Positions 1 to 9,660 are shown, numbered from the stretch's first letter. The stretch is 64,000 nucleotides of DNA from Paenibacillus taichungensis (GCF_013359905.1 NZ_JABMCC010000096.1:115080-179079), one strand, 5' to 3'. Made by a program: numbers and translations. The notes: a model not told the origin generated them from the letters alone.

Positions 1-803
1 CCTTTTTCATGTCGATTAAGGTAGCTCACAAGATGCATTGCAAATCGTTTTCTCTGTAGCATGTCTTCTTCAATTAATTCAATTGGTCTGTCTATTGCAG
101 AGTCTTGATATGCATAAGATAAATCCTCTTTTTTATTATGTAACATATAACCTATAATGCATGAAATGAACATATAAGCTAGAAATGTAGCGAAAATAAT
201 CATAAAAATCCGATCTATATAAGGGAGAATAGTGCCTGGTAGAGGTTCAAGTTGCCCGATAATATAGGAAACAATCGATCCTGTACATATTCCTACTAGA
301 AACGTATCGCCCTTTAAATATCCAAATGGTATCCAGGTGCGAGGAGAACGAGCACCGAAAGCGATGTATAAAAGGACTACGAATATAACCCCAATAATCG
401 TCATGGATTTAATAAAAATCTCAAGCATCGGATGACGAAGCATCATGGTGAATATAATGTCGCTGTTCAACCGGAAAAGTAGTGATATTCCGCTATATAA
501 CAAGAACCAAAGCATTCCCCATGCCGTTTGTCTGAGCAAATGTTCTATGTATCGGGCATTATTGTTTTTTTTCGGTTTTTGTAGATCTTCGATTGCTTTC
601 TTCATTTGCTCGTCATCTTCAATGGAATGAAGCTTTTGAAGAATTTGCTCTTGTTCTTCTAGAAGGTTGAGTCTTTGAGTTCTATAGGAGTTTAACTTTT
701 TTTGTTCTGCTTCCTTGAATGCATTAATATCTCGTTTGTTTTGATACCTTCGTTTTATTTCATCTTGTAGCTCTTCTTCGTTTTTGGAAGTTAACAACTT
801 CAT
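1..803 (-). CDS. KAP-type P-loop NTPase, N-terminal part (cut by window edge)
   Basis: The reverse-strand frame opens at ATG 803 behind an AGAAGGAGT ribosome site and runs open to base 1, about 267 codons. The first 80 residues are charged and coiled-coil-like, rich in Glu, Gln and Lys. Three or four hydrophobic segments follow at about residues 95-110, 133-150, 168-183 and 198-220. After them comes a soluble stretch beginning D-R-P-I-E-L, then E-D-x-L-x-R-x-x-F-A. This resembles the sequence just before the Walker A loop in KAP-family NTPases. The Walker A motif itself would lie beyond the edge. KAP proteins are membrane-anchored STAND-like ATPases, some linked to phage defence or toxin systems. 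The family call is inference from the entry motif and the architecture. A different membrane protein remains possible. Confidence 0.55.
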   Translation of the reverse strand, partial: MKLLTSKNEEELQDEIKRRYQNKRDINAFKEAEQKKLNSYRTQRLNLLEEQEQILQKLHSIEDDEQMKKAIEDLQKPKKNNNARYIEHLLRQTAWGMLWFLLYSGISLLFRLNSDIIFTMMLRHPMLEIFIKSMTIIGVIFVVLLYIAFGARSPRTWIPFGYLKGDTFLVGICTGSIVSYIIGQLEPLPGTILPYIDRIFMIIFATFLAYMFISCIIGYMLHNKKEDLSYAYQDSAIDRPIELIEEDMLQRKRFAMHLVSYLNRHEK

Positions 804-978
804 TTCGTATCCGTACTCCTTCTCTAGAAATTATATTGTGCATAATGCTATTTTAATCGTTCCCTTTAAATAAACAATGTCCTATATAGATTTATACTTT
901 TTCTTTTCGTAAAAGGGGATATGGGATCTATCTCGAATAGTATTAATGTTAAAAGTTATAATTCAAAGGAGCACACTA

Positions 979-1965
979 ATGTATACGCCACCGACTGCTT
1001 TACGTTCAGTGCTCAACCCTAAATATCTGGAGCATGTATTGAGTGATCAATACGACATCGGATCGTGGGAAGAATGTTTATTTTGGCTGAGAGGGTTAAA
1101 TGATACTTACCGGGTACGTACTTCTTCTGGCATGTATATTCTTCGTGTCTACCGTACTGAAATTACGGAGGTTGATGTTCAGTACGAACTCTCCCTGTTA
1201 TCTCAATTAAAGGGCATTTTAGGTTCATCTGTACATACCGATATTGGAGAACACATCGAGAAGAAAGATCATACTGAATATACGGTGCTGGAGGCCGCGG
1301 AAGGCAAGCGGGTTGCTGTGATGTTTCGGTATATAGAGGGTATCGAGAACAACCTTGAAGATGAAGAGTCGTGTTACGCTTTTGGTCAGTCTGCGGCTGA
1401 GCTGCATAAAGCGATGGACCAAGTGGTATTGGAGCAGCCGCGATATGAGTTGGATACGAAGTTTCTCATTGACGAACCTCTTGAGCGAATCATCAACTAC
1501 ATCGGTGAAAAAAATGAAGCATCATCATTTCTACATACGTTTGCTAGAGCGTTAAAAGAACGCATCGGCGTCGCATCCAAACAAGGTTTGGACAATGGGC
1601 TGTGCCATGGCGATATGCATGGGAACAATAATGCTTTTCAACAGGGTAATCAGTTCATCCATTATGACTTTGAGTGGGCGGCTAATGGTTGGCGTGCCTA
1701 CGATCTGGCGCAGGTGAAGGCTCGAAAGAGACAGTCTGGTGAGCAAAAAGAAGTGTTATGGAGTGCGCTCATAGCGGGATATCGTTCGGTTAGAAGCTTC
1801 TCTGCCGAAGATGAACAGGCTGTTGACCTTTTTATTATTGCTCGCCGATTCTGGGTTATGGGTCTGGATGTTGCTTTTATCGAAAGTGATATGGGCGCGC
1901 TGGATTATGGTTCGGATTGGTTGGATAGTTTCGTGGAAGAGTTCCGGGATAAGGGAATTGTTTAG
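979..1965 (+). CDS. Aminoglycoside phosphotransferase (APH)-fold kinase
   Basis: This 328-residue protein has the APH/choline-kinase fold. The catalytic loop C-H-G-D-M-H-G-N-N lies near residue 209, and the metal-binding segment Y-D-F-E-W follows about 20 residues later. An N-terminal lobe beginning around W-L-R-G-L-N-D-T-Y fits nucleotide binding. The ATG at 979 is preferred over an in-frame upstream start because AAAGGA sits 8 bases before it. The family phosphorylates aminoglycosides, macrolides, sugars, homoserine or choline-like substrates, and the sequence does not show which. It stands alone, divergent from the KAP gene, and ends in a clear terminator. Resistance should not be assumed from the fold. 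Confidence 0.85.
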   Translation: MYTPPTALRSVLNPKYLEHVLSDQYDIGSWEECLFWLRGLNDTYRVRTSSGMYILRVYRTEITEVDVQYELSLLSQLKGILGSSVHTDIGEHIEKKDHTEYTVLEAAEGKRVAVMFRYIEGIENNLEDEESCYAFGQSAAELHKAMDQVVLEQPRYELDTKFLIDEPLERIINYIGEKNEASSFLHTFARALKERIGVASKQGLDNGLCHGDMHGNNNAFQQGNQFIHYDFEWAANGWRAYDLAQVKARKRQSGEQKEVLWSALIAGYRSVRSFSAEDEQAVDLFIIARRFWVMGLDVAFIESDMGALDYGSDWLDSFVEEFRDKGIV

Positions 1966-2003
1966 CGGTGATGACTAACAGCAATGATGGATTCAAATGA
2001 AGT

Positions 2004-2038
2004 AGGCCTTCTGGATGGTTCCAGAGGGCCTCTTTTTT
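2004..2038 (+). terminator. Rho-independent terminator
   Basis: An 11-base stem AGGCCTTCTGG / CCAGAGGGCCT (one mismatch) with a 6-base loop is followed by C and a run of seven T. It ends the phosphotransferase transcript. Confidence 0.85.
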
Positions 2039-2064
2039 TGTAAGATGCATTTCATGACCTTTAC

Positions 2065-3054
2065 TTAGTTCGATGAAGTCGAAGCTACGACGGCAGCCGA
2101 TGTTGCAGCAGCGGCCATGGCGGCCTGTTGGGCAATGATAATGTTGGTGATGCTAGTGGAGACCGTCGTGGTCAGGACGCCATTTCGAAGATCCTCCACA
2201 TATTGCACGGCCACCAGCGAGGACGAGAGCAGCAGCAGCTCCTGTTTGTTGATTGACCAGGCACCAAAGCCCTTCTGTGTACGCAACCACTCATACGTTT
2301 CCTCAACTTGTTCTACCAGCGTATCTCTGTCAGCGGGCAGTAGAGAGAGGATCCCCAGAGCCGGCAGGGTGTACATTTTGTCTAATCGTATTCCCCGTCT
2401 GCGGAATGCCTCATTTAACGCTATCACATGAGTGCCTGCCTCCGGATTATCATCACCTAGGACCAGCACCTGCGTTAATGCCTGCACACTATTGCCTGGT
2501 GAGAACTCAGGTTTTAATTCTACATAGAGTTGCTCCATACGGGTCACACCGGATTCCACGTCGAGATCGGATAGGGCCAGCATAGCTGCAAAAATATAGT
2601 CGTCCTGTCCGGTAAGAAAGCGGTGTTGGGCTTTCATGTGATCATAAAATGCTTTGGCTCGTTCGACCTTATGCTCGAATTGGTCAGTCGTCGCGTGAGC
2701 TGCAATCTGATAGGCGGCAATAACCAGAAAATCGGACGTACGAAATTTGATTTTTTTCATCAGATCATAGATAAGCAGGGTGTCTTCCAGTTTCTTTTCC
2801 TGATCTGTTGTAAGTGAGAGCAAGGTGGCGACGCTGATCGCCGAATTTCCCCTGAAGGCCGAGAAGAGATTGGTGTGTTGCTTAATCAATTCATGACTTT
2901 GGCGAATGGCTTCGCCATCGGCTTGTTTATTTTCTGCTGCATATAAAAGGGCTGCCAGACGGTGCATCATCACATTTTGCCACTTGAATGATTTTTTGAT
3001 GATCTGAGTGTTGGAAACGAATAATTCGACTCGTGCAGCATGTTGCTCTTGCAT
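2065..3054 (-). CDS. DUF4003-like protein
   Basis: A 329-residue soluble, mostly helical protein. The start is the ATG at 3054, where GGGAGGT lies 7 bases upstream. An in-frame upstream extension has no ribosome site. Near the N-terminus is the stretch E-L-F-V-S-N-T-Q-I-I-K-K-S-F-K-W-Q, then M-M-H-R-L-A-A-L-L-Y-A, which I associate with DUF4003 proteins of Bacilli. No function is known for that family. The last 25 residues are an Ala/Ser-rich tail with no hydrophobic anchor. The small secreted-protein gene lies about 210 bases upstream on the same strand. The family name is from memory and moderately sure. Confidence 0.6.
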   Translation of the reverse strand: MQEQHAARVELFVSNTQIIKKSFKWQNVMMHRLAALLYAAENKQADGEAIRQSHELIKQHTNLFSAFRGNSAISVATLLSLTTDQEKKLEDTLLIYDLMKKIKFRTSDFLVIAAYQIAAHATTDQFEHKVERAKAFYDHMKAQHRFLTGQDDYIFAAMLALSDLDVESGVTRMEQLYVELKPEFSPGNSVQALTQVLVLGDDNPEAGTHVIALNEAFRRRGIRLDKMYTLPALGILSLLPADRDTLVEQVEETYEWLRTQKGFGAWSINKQELLLLSSSLVAVQYVEDLRNGVLTTTVSTSITNIIIAQQAAMAAAATSAAVVASTSSN

Positions 3055-3264
3055 AAGCAGACCTCCCGAATGATTGGACCTTTTCTCCAGTTTACTATAA
3101 ATGGGGCCTCCCCGTTCACAGAAAAAAGCACCCCAACAGAAGTTTATGGAATCCTTGGCAGGCTCCAATTTGTACTTCTAAGAGGTGCATTTTTGATTAA
3201 AACTGAAAGAGTTCATGTATTTGAATCTGTATATAAGAATGGATACTATGTGTTCGTTGTACTG

Positions 3265-3660
3265 TTAATTGAAAGATATGGTATAGGATACGGAAGGGTA
3301 CAACGTCGTGGACGCTGGTACGCGTTCTACCACAGTGACCAGAGTGCCAGGATTGTAGTAAGCTGAACCGCCGTTGTAATTGTTGTTGTTTACAATGGCT
3401 GTCCCCAGGTCGATTGTCGTATTATTGTAGCTCCAGTAGTAGTGCAGTTGAAGTGCATTGGCTGCGGAAGCAGTAATTTTTACGCTTGTACCGGTGGTTT
3501 TGGCATTAGGGAGAATGTAGGCGTATCCTTGACCAGCAGTGAGTGTATTGGAATAGCTGCCTCCATAACTTACGATGGCGGGATTCGCTGATGCGGTCAG
3601 GCCGAACATAAGGGATATGCCCATAAAAAATACAAATAATGTGGTGCTTAGTTTTTTCAT
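3265..3660 (-). CDS. Small secreted protein of unknown function
   Basis: A 131-residue protein with a clear signal peptide: M-K-K-L, a hydrophobic core, and a likely cut after T-A-S-A near residue 25. AGGATGAGG precedes the ATG. The mature part is about 105 residues, rich in Tyr, Asn, Thr and Ser, with a predicted all-beta character. It has no Cys and no membrane anchor, so it is probably released. I do not recognise the family. The composition suggests a beta-sandwich or a surface-associated protein rather than an enzyme. Confidence 0.7.
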   Translation of the reverse strand: MKKLSTTLFVFFMGISLMFGLTASANPAIVSYGGSYSNTLTAGQGYAYILPNAKTTGTSVKITASAANALQLHYYWSYNNTTIDLGTAIVNNNNYNGGSAYYNPGTLVTVVERVPASTTLYPSVSYTISFN

Positions 3661-3963
3661 CGATACCTCATCCTTTCAAAATGAAATGTTTTAAAGTGTA
3701 AGCTCACTAAAACGAAAACCTTTTCGAAAATGGATTGAGACATCCTCCTTTTCTCAGTTTATGTTAGCGTTAACATTCCTGACGGCTATAATATATACCA
3801 ATAAAATACAGTTGTAAATAGCGATTAAATGACAGGATAGATTGTACGAACTGTAATCCTTCACGGACGACATAGAGCGTTACATTTCCTTTCTAATTCC
3901 TTTCAATATGTTATATGTTATGATATTTGCATCTTCAAAAGTTTGGTTGAAGGGGCATAGCGT
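3661..3963. other. Divergent intergenic region
   Basis: 303 AT-rich bases between the secreted-protein gene (leaving leftward) and the ArsR gene (leaving rightward). It must carry both promoters. The stretch at 3904-3925 has short direct TATGTTATATG/TTATGATAT repeats close to the arsR start that could hold an operator, but I cannot define a clean palindrome. Confidence 0.4.
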
Positions 3964-4293
3964 ATGAATCAGAGCATACAACAGTTTAAAGCGGATTTTT
4001 TCAAAGCGTTGGCGCATCCGATGCGAATTCAGATTCTGGAGCTGCTGAGCGATGGGGCGAAAAATGTAAATGAACTGCAAAGCATTCTGGGATCGGAAGG
4101 TTCCGCCGTCTCGCAGCAGTTGGCTGTATTGCGCAGCAAAAACGTTGTCCAGGGATTAAAAGAAGGAACGACAGTTACGTATTCGCTTCGTGACCCTTTG
4201 ATTAAAGACCTGCTGGCCGTTGCTAAAAAGATTTTTGACAATCATTTGGTTGATGCCATTTCCATGCTGGAAGACATTCGAAAAGATACTTAA
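3964..4293 (+). CDS. ArsR/SmtB-family transcriptional regulator
   Basis: A 109-residue winged-helix repressor. The family opening F-F-K-A-L-A-H-P-M-R-I-Q-I-L-E-L-L lies at residues 12-28, and the recognition region S-A-V-S-Q-Q-L-A-V-L at about residues 45-54. AAGGGG lies 9 bases before the ATG. The protein has no cysteine, so the classic metal-binding E-L-C-V-C motif is absent and the inducer is unknown. It is followed by its own terminator and then, 167 bases on, by a SulP transporter gene in the same direction. The related B. subtilis-type pairing of an ArsR regulator with an anion transporter suggests it controls that gene. Confidence 0.85.
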   Translation: MNQSIQQFKADFFKALAHPMRIQILELLSDGAKNVNELQSILGSEGSAVSQQLAVLRSKNVVQGLKEGTTVTYSLRDPLIKDLLAVAKKIFDNHLVDAISMLEDIRKDT

Positions 4294-4300
4294 ACACATT

Positions 4301-4346
4301 AAACAAGAGGAACCGGAAGCAAGTTCAGGTAACTTCTTGTTTTTTG
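4301..4346 (+). terminator. Terminator between arsR-type gene and SulP gene
   Basis: AAACAAGA and TCTTGTTT form the base of a hairpin with a long interrupted arm, followed by TTTTG. It suggests partial read-through or separate transcription of the transporter gene. Confidence 0.6.
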
Positions 4347-4460
4347 CGTTTTATGAGGGTAACTGTTGTGAACATTACGATTGACAGAGAGCACAGACCG
4401 GAGTAGTCTTTTTGTTATATTCAAATATTCAAATATATAAAGAAAAGAAGGTTAAGACAG

Positions 4461-6215
4461 ATGAAATGGATGGGGAGATTTGCAGGATACAATGCTTCCG
4501 CTTTTCGCAAGGATCTGTTATCCGGACTGATTGTGGGCATTATTGCGATCCCGCTCGGAATGGCGTTTGCGATAGCTTCCGGAGTCAAACCTGAGTATGG
4601 TCTGTATACAACGATAATCGCGGGCGTTCTCATTTCCTTGCTGGGGGGATCCAAATTCCAGATTGGTGGTCCAACGGGTGCATTTATTCCGATCCTCTTC
4701 GCCATTGTCATGCAGTATGGATACGAAAATCTGCTGATTGCCGGGATGATGGCGGGATTGATGCTTGTACTTATGGGCGTTTTCAAGCTTGGCGCGTTGA
4801 TCAAATTTATTCCAAGACCCGTGACCATTGGATTTACGGCGGGTATTGCTGTGATTATTTTTAGTGGGCAAATTGCGAATTTTCTGGGGCTGAGCGGCAT
4901 TGAGAAGCACGAGGATTTCTGGTCCAATATGAAAGAAATCGGTGTGCATATCTCGACGGTTAATATATACAGTTTGTTGACAGCTGGAATTTGTCTGGTT
5001 GTTCTTTTGCTTGTGCCAAAGTTTGCACCAAAGGTACCAGCCTCGCTGCTTGGTCTTTTTCTATCCACCGTCGTGGCTGCACTCTTTTTCAAGGATCATG
5101 TGGCTACGATTGGCTCGACCTTCGGTGTTATTCCAGGAGCGCTACCCCAGTTTCATATTCCAGAGATCACATGGGCTCGTGTGGTGAGTTTGCTGCAGCC
5201 CGCTTTTGTCATCGCCATGCTGGGCGGTATCGAATCGCTTTTATCAGCTGTTGTTGCGGATGGCATGACCGGGAGCCGTCATAACAGCAATCGGGAGCTG
5301 ATTGGGCAGGGAATCGCGAATATGGTGACACCGCTATTCGGCGGCATTCCAGCAACAGGGGCCATTGCGCGTACGGCAACGAATATTAAATCCGGTGCAG
5401 TATCGCCATTTTCTGGCGTTATTCACGGCGTTGTTGTGTTGCTGGTGCTTGTTCTCTTCGCACCATATGCGTCCCACATCCCTCTTGCCAGTATGGCCCC
5501 GGTGCTGATGCTGGTTGCCTGGAATATGAGTGAGCGGAGATCGTTCATACATGTAATGAAAACCAAAACGAGTGATTCACTCGTACTACTCATTACCTTT
5601 TTGCTCACCGTTTTTACGAGTCTAACCACCGCTGTGGAGGTGGGATTGATCCTTGCGGTCCTTCTATTCGTGAAGCGCATGAGCGAGATGCTGAAGGTTG
5701 CCAAAGTGCTGCCTGATCCCGATCACAAGCATGAGAAGGTTATGGCGCATATGGTTCATGAAGGGCATGATTGTCCGCAGATCAGTATGTATACGATTGA
5801 AGGCCCTTTGTTTTTTGGAGCGGCAGATCTGTTTGAGAAATCGGTGATGGATTCAATTCATCAAAGACCAGGTATTCTGCTGCTGCGTATGGGGAAGGTT
5901 CCTTTTATGGATACAACAGGTGAAGCCAACCTTGCCAGTTTGGTAAAGCATTTTGAGCGATACGGTGGCATGATACTGTTTTCAGGCGTTCAGGCACAGC
6001 CCTTGGAGATGATGAGGAAAACGGGTTTAATGGAGTGCATTCATCCTGATCACATGTTTGAGCATACCGGTGAAGCCATCAATTATGCATTACAGCATCT
6101 AAATCACCAGAAATGCCTAGGCTGCAAGCATTTTGCTTTTCGTGAATGTGCTGTGTTGTCGCGAGAGGGTAATGTTGCTGAACGGCAAAGTATGCTGGAG
6201 TCTACCTCCATATAA
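4461..6215 (+). CDS. SulP-family anion transporter with STAS domain and Cys tail
   Basis: A 584-residue inner-membrane transporter of the SulP/SLC26 family (sulfate, bicarbonate or other anions). About ten to fourteen membrane segments span residues 18-410. The family signature includes I-P-L-G-M-A-F-A-I-A-S-G near residue 33 and Q-I-G-G-P-T-G-A-F near residue 67. A cytoplasmic STAS domain at about 430-550 contains M-D-T-T-G. After it comes an unusual tail with C-L-G-C then C seven residues later, which looks able to bind a metal or form a redox pair. The gene follows an ArsR-type regulator. The substrate cannot be read from the sequence. Confidence 0.88.
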   Translation: MKWMGRFAGYNASAFRKDLLSGLIVGIIAIPLGMAFAIASGVKPEYGLYTTIIAGVLISLLGGSKFQIGGPTGAFIPILFAIVMQYGYENLLIAGMMAGLMLVLMGVFKLGALIKFIPRPVTIGFTAGIAVIIFSGQIANFLGLSGIEKHEDFWSNMKEIGVHISTVNIYSLLTAGICLVVLLLVPKFAPKVPASLLGLFLSTVVAALFFKDHVATIGSTFGVIPGALPQFHIPEITWARVVSLLQPAFVIAMLGGIESLLSAVVADGMTGSRHNSNRELIGQGIANMVTPLFGGIPATGAIARTATNIKSGAVSPFSGVIHGVVVLLVLVLFAPYASHIPLASMAPVLMLVAWNMSERRSFIHVMKTKTSDSLVLLITFLLTVFTSLTTAVEVGLILAVLLFVKRMSEMLKVAKVLPDPDHKHEKVMAHMVHEGHDCPQISMYTIEGPLFFGAADLFEKSVMDSIHQRPGILLLRMGKVPFMDTTGEANLASLVKHFERYGGMILFSGVQAQPLEMMRKTGLMECIHPDHMFEHTGEAINYALQHLNHQKCLGCKHFAFRECAVLSREGNVAERQSMLESTSI

Positions 6216-6552
6216 TCTGGAATTATCGTTCTGATCGAAGCTTCTTCACACGGAGGGAATTGGACGAGTACTTGCGTCTATATTTGATGGGGATGCTACT
6301 TTGTTGTACGGCTTGATTGAGAACACTAAGTCAAATGTGTAAGTCCGGTGACAAGCATTGAATGCTCTGGTTATTCTGGTTTTGCATGGCCTGCTGCCCA
6401 TTTATTCGATGAATCCGCTTCCTTACATTCCTTGTTGTATTTCTGCGGAACATCTCGTACAATTTGGTGAAGTAATTCTGCATTGCGTTAATGTGAATAT
6501 GATAATGTAATCTTACAACAAGAAGCTGTACACCAGAAAAGGGGAGAATCGT
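6216..6552. other. Intergenic region with possible promoter
   Basis: 337 bases between the SulP and permease genes. I see no gene and no convincing terminator. Near its end lies the candidate promoter listed separately. Nothing else is recognised. Confidence 0.4.
6483..6511 (+). promoter_or_regulatory. Candidate sigma-A promoter for permease gene
   Basis: TTGCGT and TGTAAT are separated by 17 bases, ending 41 bases before the permease start. The match to consensus is partial. Confidence 0.4.
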
Positions 6553-7932
6553 TTGGAATCAAAGCAACTATCTAGAGGGCTAAAGCCTCGCCATGTAGAG
6601 CTGATTGCACTCGGAGGTACGATCGGGGTCGGATTGTTCATGGGATCGGCAAGTACGATCAAATGGGCAGGTCCTTCAGTGCTACTGGCCTATTTGCTGG
6701 CCGGGATCATTATCTTTTTTGTCATGCGTATTATGGGGGAAATGTTGATTCAGGAGCCTGTCACCGGTTCATTTGCCACATTTGCTCATAAGTATATCAG
6801 TCCACTCGCCGGGTTCCTGACTGCCTGGAGTTATTGGTTCCTCTGGGTCACGGTTGGTATGGCAGAAGTCACCGCGATTGGGATTTATGTAGGCTACTGG
6901 TTTCCGGATATTCCACAATGGCTGCCTGCCTTGGCTGGCGTGCTTATTATTGCGGCAGCGAATCTGGCAGCGGTAAAGTACTATGGAGAATTCGAATTCT
7001 GGTTTGCACTGATCAAGGTGACGGCTATTGTCTTCATGATCGTGATCGGAACCGGACTGATCTTCTTCGGCTGGGGGAACGGAGGGCAGCCCATTGGGCT
7101 AGCGAATCTGGTGAGCCATGGCGGATTTTTCCCTGGAGGCATCAAAGGTTTCCTCTTTGCCCTGTGTATCGTAACGGCAGCCTATCAGGGTGTCGAAATG
7201 GTAGGGATTACGGCAGGTGAAGCGGAAAATCCGAAGATCACGCTGCGTAAAGCGATCAAAAACATCGTGTGGCGTATTCTCATTTTTTACGTTGGGGCCA
7301 TCTTTGTCATCGTGACATTGTACCCTTGGAATGAAGTGGGAGAGACGGGAAGTCCGTTTGTTCTGACGTTTGCCAAAGTCGGGATTGTCGCTGCAGCGGG
7401 AATTATCAACTTTGTCGTGCTTACCGCCGCGATGTCGGGATGTAACAGTGGGATCTATAGTGCAGGACGTATGCTTTACACGCTTGCGGAGAATGGACAG
7501 GCACCGGCCTTTTTCAAAAAGCTGTCCAAAGGCGGGGTTCCCCGCAACAGTATTATCATTACGATTTCCTTGCTGCTGGTGGGTGTGGTACTCAATTATC
7601 TGATGCCGGACTCCAAACTGTTCCTGTACATCTATAGCGCAAGTGTTCTTCCGGGGATGGTTCCATGGTTCGCGCTAGCCTTCAGCCAGTTCAGGTTCAG
7701 AAAGCGTTGGGGTAATGAGATGGGAGACCACAATTTTAAGTCCAAATGGTTCCCCATCAGCAACTATATCATCATCGTATATCTGACGCTCGTCATTATC
7801 GGTATGGCATTTAACCCGGATACGCGGTTACCCCTGATTGTCGGGGCGACATTTATGGCGATCGTTGTGATCGGATATTTCGTATTTGGCATAGGAAAAA
7901 GACAGCGGGTAGATGCAGGCGAAGATCACTAA
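6553..7932 (+). CDS. Amino-acid permease (APC superfamily, AAT group)
   Basis: A 459-residue transporter with twelve predicted membrane helices. The N-terminus has the AAT-group pattern [20 protein letters not shown], where the G-T-I-G-x-G loop shapes the substrate site. E-N-P at about residue 225 and the S-G-C-N-S-G segment in helix 8 are also typical. TTG is the start, with AGGGGAG 7 bases upstream. Relatives take up aromatic amino acids, proline, GABA or Ala/Ser/Gly by proton symport, and the sequence does not settle which. It appears to be a single-gene unit. Confidence 0.88.
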   Translation: MESKQLSRGLKPRHVELIALGGTIGVGLFMGSASTIKWAGPSVLLAYLLAGIIIFFVMRIMGEMLIQEPVTGSFATFAHKYISPLAGFLTAWSYWFLWVTVGMAEVTAIGIYVGYWFPDIPQWLPALAGVLIIAAANLAAVKYYGEFEFWFALIKVTAIVFMIVIGTGLIFFGWGNGGQPIGLANLVSHGGFFPGGIKGFLFALCIVTAAYQGVEMVGITAGEAENPKITLRKAIKNIVWRILIFYVGAIFVIVTLYPWNEVGETGSPFVLTFAKVGIVAAAGIINFVVLTAAMSGCNSGIYSAGRMLYTLAENGQAPAFFKKLSKGGVPRNSIIITISLLLVGVVLNYLMPDSKLFLYIYSASVLPGMVPWFALAFSQFRFRKRWGNEMGDHNFKSKWFPISNYIIIVYLTLVIIGMAFNPDTRLPLIVGATFMAIVVIGYFVFGIGKRQRVDAGEDH

Positions 7933-8060
7933 CCTTATATTATAAAATCGTTGATGTTAATATCATAATATCATACGTGCATTCCTTGAATACATGGGAG
8001 AACCTTCGGGAGATCCAATGTCATACAGGGGGTGCATTTTTTTGTTTTCAAAATTCATGC

Positions 8061-8091
8061 TTGAATCTCCTGTAACTGGAGGTTTTATGAT
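8061..8091 (+). promoter_or_regulatory. MerR-type promoter of the hydrolase gene
   Basis: TTGAAT (-35) and TATGAT (-10) are 19 bases apart, the overlong spacing that MerR activators correct by untwisting DNA. The spacer holds the near-perfect palindrome CTCCTGTAACTGGAG at 8067-8081. The same design is repeated before the MerR gene at 10648-10678, with one changed base in the palindrome. Confidence 0.9.
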
Positions 8092-8157
8092 TGGAAATAG
8101 AAGAGCTGCTGCACGGTATTTTAATTTTAATTGTGGCAGAGAAGGGGGCAAGGAATA

Positions 8158-9618
8158 GTGAGAACACTAGAATGGATTTATCTTATTTTCAATGTAGTGA
8201 TGCTGGTGTGGTTGATTGTGTGCCGAAACAAACCTCGGAAAATGGTGTGGGGAGGATTGATCATATCGGTTGTATTATTGTTGGTACATGGGGTGATTGA
8301 GGGAATGCGTTGGCCCATGATTCCGGCGTATCTGCTCACATTGGTTCCGCTGATTGTGTTAATCGCTAAGAGGTCAAAATCAGCCGACGTGCGGAAATTC
8401 GGACGTGTTCGAATCATCGTGACATCGCTGTTGGTATTGGTATACGCTGCCGTGACGATGGGGCTGCCACTTCTGTTCCCGGTATTTTCGTTTGATAAAC
8501 CAACTGGACCTTACGGAATCGGTACGGTATCCTACGATTGGACGGATGAGAGCCGGGAGGAATTGCTGACGAGTACTGCCGAAGACAAACGGGAACTGAT
8601 GGTGCAGATCTGGTATCCAACGGATAAAGACACCAAGGGTACAACGGCTACTTATGTGAATGATCCGAAAGTGTATGCAACAGCCTTTAATGATGTACTG
8701 ACGCTGCCAAAGCTTCTATTTTCAAGCCTGAGCCAAGTCAAAACCCATGCTATTCAGGAGGCATCATTGTCTGATGCGGAAGCCAAGTATCCAGTCATTC
8801 TTTTCTCTCATGGCCTACATGGATATGAAAACCAAAATACGTTCCAGGTGGAGCAACTGGTCAGCCAAGGTTATATTGTTGTGGGCATTAATCATACGTA
8901 CAGCAGTCTGGTCTCGGTGTTCCCGGATGGGCGTGTGGCGCAATTTGAATCGGAGGGCAAGGAAGGATTCGATCAACTGCAGTTCAATTATATGGACAAG
9001 CTCAACGAGACATGGGTGAAGGATGCGCAATTTGTGCTGGATCAAGTGGAGAAGCTGTCTGCCAATGATGCAAACGGGCGTTTTAACGGTCATATGGATC
9101 TGGACAACATAGGCATGTTTGGACATTCATTTGGCGGGGCAACAACCGTACAGATGCTGATGGATGATCCGCGTGTCAAAGCAGGTATGAACATGGATGG
9201 TGTATTGTTTGGAGAAAAGCGCATTCCTGCTGAAGGTGTAGGCAAACCGTTTTTCATGATGAGCGCGGACACAACCGTTGCAGGTACAATTGTAATGAGT
9301 GACGACGAGATTGCAGCTATGGGCACCACTCGTCCGGAAGCCGAGAAATACTACGAAGAAGTGTATGCACGTTATGAACCGGTGACCGCGGGAGGGAACT
9401 ACTGGATGGAGCTGAGTGATACCAAACATTTAAGCTTCTCGGACCTCTATCTGGTATCTCCCATTCTGGAATGGTCACAGGGTGTAGATGCAAGGAAAGC
9501 ACACCAAATTGTAAATGATACAACAATCGACTTCTTTAACCACTATCTGAAAGGGCAACCGCTCCAGTTGGACAGTGAAGTGGGAGAACACACATCTTAT
9601 TCATTGAAAAAAGGTTGA
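8158..9618 (+). CDS. Membrane-anchored alpha/beta hydrolase, PAF-acetylhydrolase-like
   Basis: The 486-residue protein starts with three or four hydrophobic helices (residues 1-105) and continues as an extracellular or membrane-attached alpha/beta hydrolase of the platelet-activating-factor acetylhydrolase group. The nucleophile elbow G-H-S-F-G-G is near residue 324. An S-H-G-L-H-G oxyanion segment lies near residue 218. A later D-G and the D-T-K-H near residue 423 supply candidate Asp and His. GTG 8158 is chosen because AAGGGGG lies 9 bases upstream. A TTG 27 bases upstream is the alternative. Transcription should start near 8098 from the MerR-type promoter. Likely substrates are short-chain lipids or other esters, which is inference. 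Confidence 0.85.
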   Translation: MRTLEWIYLIFNVVMLVWLIVCRNKPRKMVWGGLIISVVLLLVHGVIEGMRWPMIPAYLLTLVPLIVLIAKRSKSADVRKFGRVRIIVTSLLVLVYAAVTMGLPLLFPVFSFDKPTGPYGIGTVSYDWTDESREELLTSTAEDKRELMVQIWYPTDKDTKGTTATYVNDPKVYATAFNDVLTLPKLLFSSLSQVKTHAIQEASLSDAEAKYPVILFSHGLHGYENQNTFQVEQLVSQGYIVVGINHTYSSLVSVFPDGRVAQFESEGKEGFDQLQFNYMDKLNETWVKDAQFVLDQVEKLSANDANGRFNGHMDLDNIGMFGHSFGGATTVQMLMDDPRVKAGMNMDGVLFGEKRIPAEGVGKPFFMMSADTTVAGTIVMSDDEIAAMGTTRPEAEKYYEEVYARYEPVTAGGNYWMELSDTKHLSFSDLYLVSPILEWSQGVDARKAHQIVNDTTIDFFNHYLKGQPLQLDSEVGEHTSYSLKKG

Positions 9619-9625
9619 ATCTAAT

Positions 9626-9660
9626 AATGGAAGAGGACTGAAATTCAGTCTTCTTCCATT
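9626..9660. terminator. Bidirectional terminator between convergent genes
   Basis: AATGGAAGA and TCTTCCATT close a longer hairpin that also pairs GACTGAA with TTCAGTC. It lies between the hydrolase and MerR genes and overlaps the last codons of the latter. Confidence 0.75.

Noticed and set aside
979..1965. Antibiotic-resistance kinase
   Set aside because: The APH fold is shared by many metabolic kinases and nothing in the sequence points to an aminoglycoside or macrolide substrate.
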